In this document: in pieces, positions 8,191 through 16,443 of the stretch
Layout of the letters: each line of letters opens with the position of its first letter
How positions within the stretch are numbered: the first letter of the stretch is position 1
Position numbers and translations under genes: made by a program
DNA from: JBBTCJ01 sp038043285
GTDB taxonomy: Bacteria; Planctomycetota; Phycisphaerae; UBA1845
Assembly (NCBI GenBank): GCA_038043285.1
Contig: JBBTCJ010000115.1
Coordinates: 1-47,500, forward strand
Reading direction: 5' to 3'
DNA length: 47,500 nt
The notes under the pieces: generated by a model
Database searches by the model: none
Seen by the model: only the letters and a program-made list of their open reading frames with translations
Told to the model about the DNA's origin: nothing

Positions 8191-8467
8191 GCGAAATCTC
8201 GCGCTGCGTCCTGTGCGCCGCCCACAAGGGGCGACGCTCCAACGACTTCCGGAATTGGTACACATGCGATGAATAAGCCGGGCTAACCCCCATCTGGGGC
8301 CCACGTCATTGTCGGAAACCGTCGGGCGGGGAGAATCTCTTCCATTCCCGGTGCAAACGATCATAATGTTCAGTTCGGCCCGGTTGACGGGCCGCACCGT
8401 GGAAGACCGTTCGTGGACCGCTCCCCGGCAGGGTTGTTTTCAAGAAGCCATTGAAAGGAAAGAAATC

Positions 8468-10537
8468 ATGTCCCGCCCCCGCGTTGCCGTCGGCTCTTTC
8501 GTTGTTTTGTTCGCCCTCGTTCCGGCGAGCGTCGTGTTCTGCGACGAGGGCATGTGGCTGTTTACGAATCCGCCGACGAAGTCGCTCAAGGAAAAGTACG
8601 ATTTCGAGGCATCGGCGAAATGGTTGGAGCACGTTCAGCGATCCAGCGTCCGGTTCAACGACGGCGGGTCGGGTTCGTTCGTTTCGGCCGACGGACTGGT
8701 GATGACCAATCATCACGTCGGGTCGGGGGCGCTGGAGAAGCTCAGCACGCCGGACAAGAACCTGCTCAAGATCGGCTTCTACGCCAAGACCCAGGCGGAG
8801 GAGTTCAAGTGCGACGACACGGAGCTCAACGTTTTGTGGACCATCGAGGACGTCACCGAGCGGGTGAAGGGCGCGGCCACCCCGCAGATGAACCCCACGG
8901 AGACGAACACCGCCCAGCGGAAGATGCGGACGACGGTTGAAAAGGAGTGCGAGGACAAGAGCGGCTTGGACTGCCAGGTGGTCACGCTCTATCAAGGCGG
9001 GCGTTATCACCTGTATCAGTACAAGCGGTTCACCGACGTTCGGCTGGTGATGGCCCCGGAGCAGGACATCGCCTTTTTCGGCGGGGACACGGACAATTTT
9101 GAGTATCCGCGGTTCGATCTGGACATGTGTTTTTTCCGGGTGTACGAGAACGGCAAGCCGTACAAGCCTGAGCATTACCTGAAGTGGAGCAAGGAAGGCG
9201 TCAAGGAGGGGGATCTGACGTTCGTCTCGGGGCATCCGGGAAGGACGCAACGTCTGAACACGGTGGCGGATCTGAGCTTCATGCGCGACTACGCCCTTCC
9301 GGCGCGGATGCAGCAGGTGTGGCGGAGGGAGGTTCAGCTTCAGACGTTCTCCGGGCGCAGCAAGGAGTGGGAGCGGATTGCGTCGGGCGATTTGTTCGGG
9401 GTGCAGAACGGACGGAAGGCTTTGACCGGACGGCTGGCCGGACTGCACGACCCGAAGATCATGCAGAAGAAGATGGACGACGAGAAAGCGCTGCGCGCCA
9501 AGGTCGAAGCCAATCCGGACTTCAAGGGTCAATGGGGCGACGCCTGGGACCAGATCGCCAAGGCGCAAGAGGTCTACAAGCAGTTCTACCTGCGGCAGCA
9601 GGCGGACCCGCGGTCCGACTTGTTCGGCGCCGCCCGCACGCTGGTGCGCCTGGCCGACGAGAAGACCAAGCCCAACGAGGAGCGTTTGCGGGAGTACAAC
9701 GAAGCGGCCCTCGATTCGCTGTACCTGCAACTTTATTCGCCGGCGCCGATCTATGACGACCTGGAGATCGACCGTCTGGCGAGCAGTCTATCGGCGATGG
9801 CGGAGCGATTGGATTTCGATGACCCGTACGTTCAGAAGGCGCTGGGCGGTCTGTCGCCGCGGGGGCGGGCGGAGCAGCTTGTGGCCGGCACGAAACTCAA
9901 AGACATCGAGTACCGCAAGCAGTTGGCCGAGGGCGGGACGGCGGGCATTGCTGCGTCCAAGGATCCGATGATTCGCCTGGCGGCGGAGTTGGATCCCGAA
10001 GCTCGAGCGCTGCGCAAGCGGTTCGAGGACGAGATTGAGGCGGCTCAGCGCGTGGGGTACGCCAAGATTGCCGCGGCGCGGTTTGCGATTCTCGGCGAGG
10101 ACGTCTACCCCGACGCGACCTTCACGCTGCGTCTGGCGTTCGGTCCGGTGCAGGGCTACCGCGAGAACAACCAGTGGGTGGCCCCGCTATCCGACTTTGC
10201 CGGGTTGTACCAGCGGGCCGAGGAGCGCAAGGGACAGAAGGGGTTCGATCTTCCGCAGCGATGGATCGAGCGCAAGGACAAGCTGGATCTCAAAACCCCG
10301 TTCAACTTCATTTGCACCGCGGACATTATCGGCGGCAACAGCGGGAGTCCGGTGGTCGACAAGAAGGGGGAGGTCGTCGGTTTGATCTTCGACGGCAACA
10401 TCCAAAGTCTGGTTCTCGACGTTGCCTATTCCGAGGAGCAGGCGCGCGCCGTTGCGGTGGACGTCCGTGCGATGATCGAAGCCCTGCGCAAGGTGTACGA
10501 CGCGGGGGCGATGGCCGACGAACTGCTGCGGGGATGA
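8468..10537 (+). CDS. S46 family dipeptidyl-peptidase (DPP7-like)
   Basis: A secreted or periplasmic serine exopeptidase that removes dipeptides from peptide N-termini. The 689-residue product has a signal peptide (about 1-25) and the family's trypsin-like triad split over the chain: His82/His83 in MTNHHV, Asp207 or Asp209 in FFGGDTDNFEYPRF, and Ser625 in GGNSGSP. The residue 18 positions after the Ser, which sets S1 specificity in characterised S46 enzymes, is Gly643 in FDGN. That is the DPP7 state (broad or hydrophobic) and not the Arg of DPP11 (Asp/Glu). The ATG at 8468 has AAAGGAAAG just upstream. It is monocistronic and faces the ACT-domain gene, with a long hairpin between them. This suggests peptide scavenging, consistent with the many secreted proteins nearby. 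Confidence 0.95.
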   Translation: MSRPRVAVGSFVVLFALVPASVVFCDEGMWLFTNPPTKSLKEKYDFEASAKWLEHVQRSSVRFNDGGSGSFVSADGLVMTNHHVGSGALEKLSTPDKNLLKIGFYAKTQAEEFKCDDTELNVLWTIEDVTERVKGAATPQMNPTETNTAQRKMRTTVEKECEDKSGLDCQVVTLYQGGRYHLYQYKRFTDVRLVMAPEQDIAFFGGDTDNFEYPRFDLDMCFFRVYENGKPYKPEHYLKWSKEGVKEGDLTFVSGHPGRTQRLNTVADLSFMRDYALPARMQQVWRREVQLQTFSGRSKEWERIASGDLFGVQNGRKALTGRLAGLHDPKIMQKKMDDEKALRAKVEANPDFKGQWGDAWDQIAKAQEVYKQFYLRQQADPRSDLFGAARTLVRLADEKTKPNEERLREYNEAALDSLYLQLYSPAPIYDDLEIDRLASSLSAMAERLDFDDPYVQKALGGLSPRGRAEQLVAGTKLKDIEYRKQLAEGGTAGIAASKDPMIRLAAELDPEARALRKRFEDEIEAAQRVGYAKIAAARFAILGEDVYPDATFTLRLAFGPVQGYRENNQWVAPLSDFAGLYQRAEERKGQKGFDLPQRWIERKDKLDLKTPFNFICTADIIGGNSGSPVVDKKGEVVGLIFDGNIQSLVLDVAYSEEQARAVAVDVRAMIEALRKVYDAGAMADELLRG

Positions 10538-10576
10538 CCGGGCTTGTCGCGATCCCATGAAACAGCGTCACTGTGA

Positions 10577-10613
10577 CTCGGGCGCTGCGGACGGCTGGCC
10601 CGCAGCGCCCGAG
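10577..10613. terminator. 14-bp perfect hairpin between convergent genes
   Basis: CTCGGGCGCTGCGG (10577-10590) pairs perfectly with 10600-10613 around a 9-nt loop. It lies between the S46 peptidase and the oppositely oriented ACT gene, so it could stop transcription from both sides. There is no U-tract on either side. Confidence 0.5.
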
Positions 10614-10725
10614 CGCTGACAGCAAGCTGCCCGTGGCGCCCGCGCGCCGCTAACTCCTGGGATTCGTATCAGGCCCAATCGCAGGGCGACGCCGCCGAAG
10701 GACGCCCCGGTCCTTTTCGCCGACC

Positions 10726-11157
10726 TCAGCAGCGCCCGCCAAGCGCGGCGCGGGTGGCCTGCATCGCCTGCTTGAGCGACTGCTCGTTTTCGATGGCGAT
10801 GTAAAAGACGGCCTTCTTGCCGACGGCGGCGGCGGACGCGCCGCGAAGGTTGATGCCCTTGTCGGCGATGGCCTGGGCGAGCTTGGCGGCAAGTCCGGGT
10901 TTGTCCGGGCCTTCGATGCGCAGCGAGAACATGTTGGAGGCGGGCTGCAAGCCCGCGGCGACGGCGGCTTTCTTCTGCTTGGCGCCCTTGACCGGGGCCA
11001 CGAAGACCCGCGAGGTCGAGTCGTCGACCTTGCGCGCGATCATGAACTCGAGGTTGGCCCCGACGCCGGACAACGGCTGCAATACGTTCGCCAACGTCCC
11101 CGGACGATTCGGAATGTCCGCCACCCACACTTCCGCTTTACTGACGTTGTAGGCCAT
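10726..11157 (-). CDS. tandem ACT-domain protein
   Basis: A 143-residue protein made of two ACT domains, small ligand-binding modules usually sensing amino acids. Domain 1 (about 5-60) contains DIPNRPGTLANVLQPLSGVG; domain 2 (about 74-140) contains IEGPDKPGLAAKLAQAIADKG. Both have the 'PG' turn after strand 1 where ligand contacts occur. No enzymatic domain is attached, so this is a stand-alone regulator of the kind seen in many Planctomycetota and deltaproteobacterial genomes. The ATG at 11157 is preceded by AGGAG. It has no operon partner: both neighbours are non-coding or repeat sequence. Confidence 0.88.
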   Translation of the reverse strand: MAYNVSKAEVWVADIPNRPGTLANVLQPLSGVGANLEFMIARKVDDSTSRVFVAPVKGAKQKKAAVAAGLQPASNMFSLRIEGPDKPGLAAKLAQAIADKGINLRGASAAAVGKKAVFYIAIENEQSLKQAMQATRAALGGRC

Positions 11158-11450
11158 GAGAGGTCTCCTGTGTTGGTTCTTCCTCGCCCCGGCGGGGGAT
11201 AGCGTAGCACGGAATCAGGATCTGCTCCAGCCTCAGTGGTGGCACCAGCCCGTCCTTTTTTTCGCAACAACATTCAAGGTTGCTCGGAAGGGCAGGGCGG
11301 GGCGGACGGCGTTTAGGTATTCCCCATGCGCCGCTGCAGGAGCACGACCGTCAGCAGCCCCATTACCAGCAGGTCCCATTCGGAGACAAAAAGGAACCTG
11401 GCGATCTTCCTCTTCAGAGATCGTCACGCAGGACATAGAAGGCATCTTTG

Positions 11451-11651
11451 ATGCGAATCTACCTTGACGCCCGTTGTCTGAACCGCCCACTTGACGATCA
11501 GTCGCAAGAACGCGTCCGCCTGGAAAGCGAGGCGGTCCGACTGATCATTGAATCGTGCGGAGCCGGCGCGAATCGCTGGGTGTGCAGTGACGCCATCGAG
11601 TTCGAGGTCCGTAGGAACCCGGACGGAACCCGGACTAGGAACATCGGTTGA
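11451..11651 (+). pseudogene. truncated PIN-domain (VapC-like) gene
   Basis: The first about 58 residues match the start of PIN-domain ribonucleases found in toxin-antitoxin loci: MRIYLDARCLNRPLDDQSQ has the first acidic residue (Asp6) and SDAIEFEV the conserved Glu region. Full proteins are about 150 residues, but here the frame changes character after RRNPD and stops at 11651, losing the remaining acidic catalytic residues. The sequence beyond is repeat-like. No antitoxin gene was recognised upstream (11158-11450). I read it as a remnant at the edge of the repeat/transposase patch. Confidence 0.6.
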
Positions 11652-11704
11652 TCGTGCTCGCCGGGTTGTGCTTCGCTAAGGTAGCTTCTCAGGATGCTTC
11701 AAAA

Positions 11705-11823
11705 ACCCGTGGACGGGTCGCTTCCGCAAGCAGGCTGAAAGCCTGCACTATAGTAGCCGGTGGCCAGCGCAGCGCCGCCACCGGATACAAGCCCCACCAA
11801 ACATCGCGACCTTGAAAGGGTCG
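11705..11823 (-). repeat. left hairpin module flanking the transposase
   Basis: Read on the minus strand this module holds, in order, hairpin A (11823-11807), hairpin B CCGGTGG...CCACCGG (11784-11757) and hairpin C (11746-11730, GCAGGCT/AGCCTGC type). The same three hairpins in the same order occur on the other side of the transposase in opposite orientation. A further small hairpin (ACCCG/CGGGT) is at 11705-11718. Confidence 0.75.
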
Positions 11824-11832
11824 TCTCGCGTC

Positions 11833-12285
11833 TTACGTCCAGAGGAACCGGGGATCGAACGCAACCCCATACCGTTTGGCAAGCGTGACGAGTTCTTCTT
11901 CGAACGAAATGGTTTTGTGTCGCTCCTCTTGTCCGTGTATGTACTTCGTTAGGGTGCCGACCTGCGACTCTCCGATGGAAAACCCTCCGTAACCATCCTG
12001 CCAATGGAAATCGCTGAAGGATCTTCCTTTTGTCTTGATCCAGACTGAGGAATCTTTTTTCAACATCATCAGGAAATCACTGAGGGCGATGTTTTTAGAC
12101 AGGCTGATGAGCAAATGAACATGGTTTTCGATTCCGCCGATGGCCAGGGCCGGCGTTTCATGATTGGTGCAGATGCCGCCAAGGTAGGCGTGCAATTCGG
12201 GTTCGATCGGGGGGGTGATGAGATTGCGACGGTCCTTGGTCGAGAAAACCACGTGAATGAGCAAGCGCGTCAGAGTTTGTGCCAT
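11833..12285 (-). CDS. IS200/RAYT-like Y1 transposase
   Basis: A 150-residue HUH single-strand transposase of the Y1_Tnp family. The metal-binding HUH motif is HVHLL (in IENHVHLLISL) and the catalytic Tyr is in LTKYIHGQEERH; FHWQDGYGGFSI is the family's conserved block. The length is normal and the frame intact, so it may be active. The start is the ATG at 12285. It is bracketed by inverted copies of a three-hairpin module, and the right one is expanded into an array; that is the arrangement expected for REP-associated tyrosine transposases or for IS200-type subterminal hairpins. No TnpB is present. It lies between a truncated PIN gene and a truncated beta-propeller gene, consistent with a hot spot of rearrangement. 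Confidence 0.93.
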   Translation of the reverse strand: MAQTLTRLLIHVVFSTKDRRNLITPPIEPELHAYLGGICTNHETPALAIGGIENHVHLLISLSKNIALSDFLMMLKKDSSVWIKTKGRSFSDFHWQDGYGGFSIGESQVGTLTKYIHGQEERHKTISFEEELVTLAKRYGVAFDPRFLWT

Positions 12286-12323
12286 GACGGCATTTTAACA
12301 TCATTGCACGCGATGGAAGTAGC

Positions 12324-12705
12324 CGACCCTTTCAGGGTCGAATGATTGTAATGTGGCCGGTTTCCGTGGGCGGCGCTGCGCTTGCCCACGGCTACTGTAG
12401 TCCAGCCTTTCAGGCTGCATGTTGGGGCCACGAATGATTGTAATGTGGCCGGTTTCCGTGGGCGGCGCTGCGCTTGCCCACGGCTNNNNNNNNNNNNNNN
12501 NNNNNNNNNNNNNNNNNNNNNNNNNNNNNNNNNNNNNNNNNNNNNNNNNNNNNNNNNNNNNNNNNNNNNNNNNNNNNNNNNNNNNAGCCTTTCAGGCTGC
12601 ATGTTGGGGCCACGAATGATTGTAATGTGGCCGGTTTCCGCGGGCGGCGCTGCGCTGGCCCACGGCTACTGTAGTCCAGCCTTTCAGGCTGAATGTTGGG
12701 TGCCA
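12324..12705 (+). repeat. right hairpin module and 92-bp repeat array
   Basis: Hairpin A (12324-12340, CGACCCT/AGGGTCG) is followed by units of 92 bp beginning AATGATTGTAATGTGGCCGG at 12341, 12433 and 12615. Each unit has hairpin B (CCGTGGG...CCCACGG, 28 nt) and hairpin C (CAGCC/GGCTG). The array is cut by a 100-N gap, so the copy number is unknown; at least three units are visible. Confidence 0.88.
12486..12585. other. assembly gap (100 N)
   Basis: Exactly 100 N inside the 92-bp array. From the phase of the flanks the true missing length should be close to 10, 102, 194 and so on. Confidence 0.95.
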
Positions 12706-12872
12706 TCAGCAGGTTGCCGTTGGGCTTGCACGCCATGGACACGGGAGAAGCGGTCTGATGCAGGAAGCTGCTGATGACCTGTCCGGTCAAGCGGTCAAGC
12801 TTGCAAATCGAGTTCTGATCTGCGACGTAAAGGAATCCATCGGGGCAAATATCGGCAGCAATCGGGGTCGGC
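12700..12872 (-). pseudogene. NHL/beta-propeller gene fragment
   Basis: Between the sucC stop and the repeat array the minus strand reads about 57 codons of beta-propeller-like sequence: ADICPDGFLYVADQNSICKL, then DRLTGQVISSFL and ACKPNGNLLM. This is about one and a half NHL-type blades. No signal peptide or proper start is present, and at its 3' side the frame runs into the 92-bp repeats. It is best explained as the leftover of a larger gene cut by the repeat/transposase insertion. Confidence 0.55.
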
Positions 12873-14036
12873 TCAAGCTACCTTCGCGCAGACTTTCTTG
12901 GCCGCGTCGGTGAGGTCGGCGGCGGGGATGAGTTGCGGGATGGAGGCGTCCTGGAGAATCTTGCGGGCGCGTTCGACGTTGGTTCCTTCCAGGCGGACGA
13001 CGACGGGAACCTTGAAGCCCACTTCCTTGGCCGCGGCGACGAGGGCCTCGGCGATGGTGTCGCACTTGGCGATGCCGCCGAAGATGTTGACCAGCACGCC
13101 CTTGACGTTGGGATCGGCGAGAATGATGCGGAAGGCTTCGACGGCGCCTTCCTTTGAGACTGATCCGCCGACGTCGAGGAAGTTGGCGGGCATGCCGCCG
13201 TGGAGCTTGATGATGTCCATGGTGGCCATCGCCAAGCCCGCACCGTTGACCAGGCAGCCGATGTTGCCGTCGAGGGCGATGTAGGAGAGGTTGTGCTCGT
13301 GGGCCCGAAGCTCCATCGGATTCTCCTCCGAGGGATCGAACATTTCCTGCAATCGCTGGTGGCGGAACGTTGCGTTGTCGTCGAAGTTCATCTTGGCGTC
13401 GATGGCCAGAATCTGTCCCGACTTGGTACGGACCAGCGGGTTGATCTCCGCCAGGGAGCAATCGTATTTGTAGAAAACGTCGACCAGGCCGCGAAGGACT
13501 TTCTTGGCAGCCGCGAGCTGCTCCTTGTCCTTCAAGCCCAGGGCGGAGGCGAGTTGGGCGCATTGAAAACCCGTCAGACCCAGGTGCGGGTGCAGCCAGC
13601 GCTTGACTATGGCGCCGGGGTTTCGGTGGGCCACCTCTTCGATCTCCACGCCGCCCTCGCGCGAGACCATGACCACGGGGCAGCGCTTGGCGCGATCGAC
13701 GACCACGGCGGCGTAGTACTCGGTGTCGATGTCCACGGCCGCCGCGATCAGCAGCTTCTTGACCGCGATGCCTTGCGGACCGGTCTGCGGCGAAACCATG
13801 CGGTTGGTGAGCATGAACTTGGCGGCGTCGCGGACCTGTTCGGCGGAGTCGCAGAGCTTGACGAAGCCGGCCTTGCCGCGCCCGCCGGCGAAGACCTGGG
13901 CCTTCACCACGACTTTGCCGCCGATGGCATTGTAGGCTGACGTCGCCTGCTCGAGGTTCTCCACGACCTGCGAGGCGGGGACGGGTACGCCGGCCTCGGC
14001 CAGCAACTGTCTTGCCTGATATTCATGCACTTTCAT
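12873..14036 (-). CDS. sucC: succinate-CoA ligase, beta subunit
   Basis: This is the ATP-grasp subunit of succinyl-CoA synthetase in the TCA cycle (succinyl-CoA + ADP or GDP + Pi to succinate). The 387-residue product has the normal length. It begins MKVHEYQARQLL, the family N-terminus, and contains the GGRGKAGFVK lysine loop, the Mg-binding NPLV region, and the C-terminal ligase domain with LVNGAGLAMATMD and ANFLDVGG. The ATG at 14036 has GGAG upstream; upstream in-frame codons to 14159 are discarded. A TTGACA promoter lies at 14131-14159. sucD normally follows directly, but here the stop is followed by a gene fragment and mobile repeats, so sucD must be elsewhere or was separated by rearrangement. 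Confidence 0.96.
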   Translation of the reverse strand: MKVHEYQARQLLAEAGVPVPASQVVENLEQATSAYNAIGGKVVVKAQVFAGGRGKAGFVKLCDSAEQVRDAAKFMLTNRMVSPQTGPQGIAVKKLLIAAAVDIDTEYYAAVVVDRAKRCPVVMVSREGGVEIEEVAHRNPGAIVKRWLHPHLGLTGFQCAQLASALGLKDKEQLAAAKKVLRGLVDVFYKYDCSLAEINPLVRTKSGQILAIDAKMNFDDNATFRHQRLQEMFDPSEENPMELRAHEHNLSYIALDGNIGCLVNGAGLAMATMDIIKLHGGMPANFLDVGGSVSKEGAVEAFRIILADPNVKGVLVNIFGGIAKCDTIAEALVAAAKEVGFKVPVVVRLEGTNVERARKILQDASIPQLIPAADLTDAAKKVCAKVA

Positions 14037-14395
14037 TGGGACCGTTTCTCCGTTGAGGAGGCTCTCCGGGCTTTGCTCGGATGGCCGAAGGTTAGGCGTG
14101 CTGCGAGCCGTCCACGCGCCGACCGGGCGCATCTTCCGAGTCGCGCGTGCGGCTGTCAAACGAGCGTCACGCTAAATAGGATCGCTCAATAGGGAGACTG
14201 ATTTCGTCTGCCCTCCGGGCGAAAAGCCATCTCCGTTGGAATGACCCGCGGACTTCCCGCCCGGTCGGTCCTCCACCCATCCCTGCACGATGGATGGGGG
14301 ACCAACGAGGGAGAGGGTTGGGGTGAGGGTCGAATACGCAAGAATCACCACTCGCCCAACTTCTCCCCTCAAGGGCAGGGGGTTTCAGGCACATC
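14037..14395. other. intergenic region with C/T-rich repeat
   Basis: Contains the sucC promoter candidate and, from about 14255 to 14395, a repeat-like stretch with a 7-bp hairpin (CCCATCC/GGATGGG at about 14276-14297) and G/A-rich sequence related to the pyrimidine-rich repeats at 5000, 15200 and 20480. No gene seen. Confidence 0.45.
14131..14159 (-). promoter_or_regulatory. candidate sigma70 promoter for sucC
   Basis: A perfect -35 TTGACA (14159-14154) and a poor -10 GAAGAT (14136-14131) with a 17-bp spacer, 95 nt upstream of the sucC ATG. Confidence 0.4.
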
Positions 14396-14980
14396 CTAGA
14401 GATCGAAGCTCTTTCGCCGCTCCTCGCGTTCCTTGCGATGGGCCTCGAGAAACTCCGGCGTGGCGATGCTTTGGTCCGGGGGCGGCGGGTGACGGCGCAA
14501 GGTCTTGGCGCTTTCGCGGGCAAGCGCGAACAGCACGATCATCGCCGTCAAGGGAATCGCCAGGACGACGCACGCCAGCCAGGCTTGGTGAAACAGTGGC
14601 GCAACAAGAAGTGCGGCGTACACGGCGGCGAGCGTTCCACTAAAGGCCAGCGCCACCTTGCCGGACTCGCGGCGTTCTCCCTGCAAGCCGACGCCGACGG
14701 CCGCCAGCGCCAACCCGCCGACGAACGTCGCAAACATTGCGAGTGTGGTCCGCGTGAGAGCAGGCTCAGCCGACGAATCACTCGTGGCGCTCGGCATCGG
14801 ACCGGCCGGGGCTGTGACCGCCCAGACGGCACACGCGGCCAGGATCAACGCGACCCCAACGCCCTGGTAGACGAGTCCGCTTCCCACGACGAACGCGCGA
14901 GGGTTCGGCGGAGTTGTTTCGGACGGATCGGCCCGCGAGGCGCCGTCGTCCTTGGATGAGTTGTTCGGGTTGTGCGCCAC
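14396..14980 (-). CDS. small membrane protein, unknown function
   Basis: Not a family I recognise. The 194-residue protein has a polar N-terminus (1-28, Asn/Ser/Asp/Pro-rich), then four predicted transmembrane helices (about 30-55, 80-100, 112-130, 134-152), and a charged C-terminal tail rich in Arg and Glu (HRKEREERRK). The start is a GTG at 14980 with no clear ribosome binding site, so the N-terminus is uncertain. It is on the same strand as sucC and the glycosyltransferase but separated from both by more than 200 bp. Codon use looks coding (GC-rich third positions). Confidence 0.65.
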   Translation of the reverse strand: MAHNPNNSSKDDGASRADPSETTPPNPRAFVVGSGLVYQGVGVALILAACAVWAVTAPAGPMPSATSDSSAEPALTRTTLAMFATFVGGLALAAVGVGLQGERRESGKVALAFSGTLAAVYAALLVAPLFHQAWLACVVLAIPLTAMIVLFALARESAKTLRRHPPPPDQSIATPEFLEAHRKEREERRKSFDL

Positions 14981-15189
14981 GGTTGATAACTACCTATGCC
15001 ATTCCCAGTATTGTGGTGCTGATCCGACGTTCTCAGGGGGTTGGTTTTTCGCTACGAGACATCCGCGCGGGCTGACCCTGACACCAGTTCCGACGTCAGT
15101 CACAGGCGAGCCGAGCAGCCCGCGGCTCGCACAATCGGCAACTTCCCACGGGAACCGGTATGCCACCGTGCGTTGATGGCGACGCCCGT

Positions 15190-15235
15190 GACTCCTTACC
15201 CCGCCTTTTCTCCGACCGGGGAGAGGGGTTCATGG
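15190..15235. repeat. C/T-rich hairpin repeat overlapping a gene end
   Basis: A CTCCGACCGGGGAGAGGGG-type copy. It provides the last residues and stop region of the GT2 gene, so the repeat seems to have been recruited as its 3' end. Confidence 0.45.
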
Positions 15236-16443
15236 GCGATGCGGCCGGCGCCGGCGCGATAGGCCGTGCCGCGCCATACCGTGGTGGTCGCGCCCGCGGT
15301 TTTCAACGTCGCATTGAACAATATCCCCAGGACGATCGACGCCGCGGGGAAATAGCCCAGCGACCACCACCGCCCAAACCCCGTGACGGCGTATGCCCGC
15401 CCGATCGTCCACTGCATCAGCAGGACGGAACACCCCCAGACGGCAAGGTTCGCCACGTCGAGCCGGTGCGGCGCGAGCACGCCGTCGGATCCGCCGGCGA
15501 GGTGGATCGCGGCGGCGCCGAGGAGTCCGATCCAAGGTCCCATCGAGAACACCAGGACGAGGGCGGCGGCGGTCAGCGTTCGCCGCGAAGTTCCGAGTGA
15601 TCCGGTGAAGATCCGGCTCCATCCGCGCCACGCGGCAACGAAACTGGGGTACATTCGCGTTCGGCAAAGACCCTGGTTTTCGACGACCCGCAGCCGCCAA
15701 CCGCCGCGCTTGGTCAACCGGGCGAGTTGGATGTCCTCGTTCATCGCGCCGCGGACGGCTTCGTGACCGCCGATGGCGCGGTGCGTCTCGCGGCGGATGA
15801 GCATGAATGCCCCGTTGGCGTAGGCCCGCGACGATCGGTCATCGTTCACCTGGGTCGGTTGGAACCAGAACATCAGCGCCAGCGCGCACACCGGCTGAAT
15901 CATCCGTTCGCACCAGGTTGGCGCGTCGAGCATCGGGATCATGGTGAGGAAGTCCGCCTGGGCTTTGACCGCGGCGGCGACGGCGATGGACACGGCGCGA
16001 GGTGAATCAAACCGACAGTCGGCGTCGGTGAACAGCAGCCATTCGCCGGTCGCGTGGGCGACGCCCAGGTGCATGGCGTGGGGCTTCCCGAACCAGCCCT
16101 CCGGCAAACGCTCGACCGTCAACACGCGCAGACGGGCATCGCCTCCCTCCGCGAGTTTTCCGAGGACCGCAGGCGTGTCGTCGGTGCTGCGATCGTCAAC
16201 GACGATGAGTTGCAGATGCGGATAGTCCTGGGCGAGCAGATCAGCCACACAAGCGGCGATGTGGTGTTCCTCGTTACGGGCCGCGACGATCACCGACACA
16301 CTCGGCGGCGGCGTCGGAAGCGGCGTGGAGGAGTGGACATCGAGCACTTCGCGGCGGGCGAGGATCGGCCCCAGGGCAATGAACCGAACCACCCAGACCA
16401 GGGCGACGATTCCCCCCAGCAGCGTCGAGCACCAAAGGAACAT
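15196..16443 (-). CDS. GT2 glycosyltransferase with membrane anchors
   Basis: A 415-residue inverting GT-A glycosyltransferase that uses a nucleotide-sugar at the inner membrane. It has an N-terminal helix (3-25), the GT2 domain (about 48-270) with VSVIVAARNEE, VVDDRSTDDT, the metal-binding DxD-type FTDADCRF and the NEDIQLARL catalytic-base region, then three to four C-terminal helices. This layout is like the HpnI/CrtQ-type or 'SagB-like' membrane GT2 enzymes, but I cannot fix the acceptor. The ATG at 16443 precedes the anchor directly; the extra 12 codons to 16479 are unlikely. The final residues (EPLSPVGEKAG) are encoded by a dispersed repeat. Divergent from the secreted Cys-tail gene across 500 bp. 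Confidence 0.9.
   Translation of the reverse strand: MFLWCSTLLGGIVALVWVVRFIALGPILARREVLDVHSSTPLPTPPPSVSVIVAARNEEHHIAACVADLLAQDYPHLQLIVVDDRSTDDTPAVLGKLAEGGDARLRVLTVERLPEGWFGKPHAMHLGVAHATGEWLLFTDADCRFDSPRAVSIAVAAAVKAQADFLTMIPMLDAPTWCERMIQPVCALALMFWFQPTQVNDDRSSRAYANGAFMLIRRETHRAIGGHEAVRGAMNEDIQLARLTKRGGWRLRVVENQGLCRTRMYPSFVAAWRGWSRIFTGSLGTSRRTLTAAALVLVFSMGPWIGLLGAAAIHLAGGSDGVLAPHRLDVANLAVWGCSVLLMQWTIGRAYAVTGFGRWWSLGYFPAASIVLGILFNATLKTAGATTTVWRGTAYRAGAGRIAHEPLSPVGEKAG

Noticed and set aside
12341..12705. CRISPR array
   Set aside because: The 92-bp units are repeated whole, without unique spacers, and no cas genes are near.
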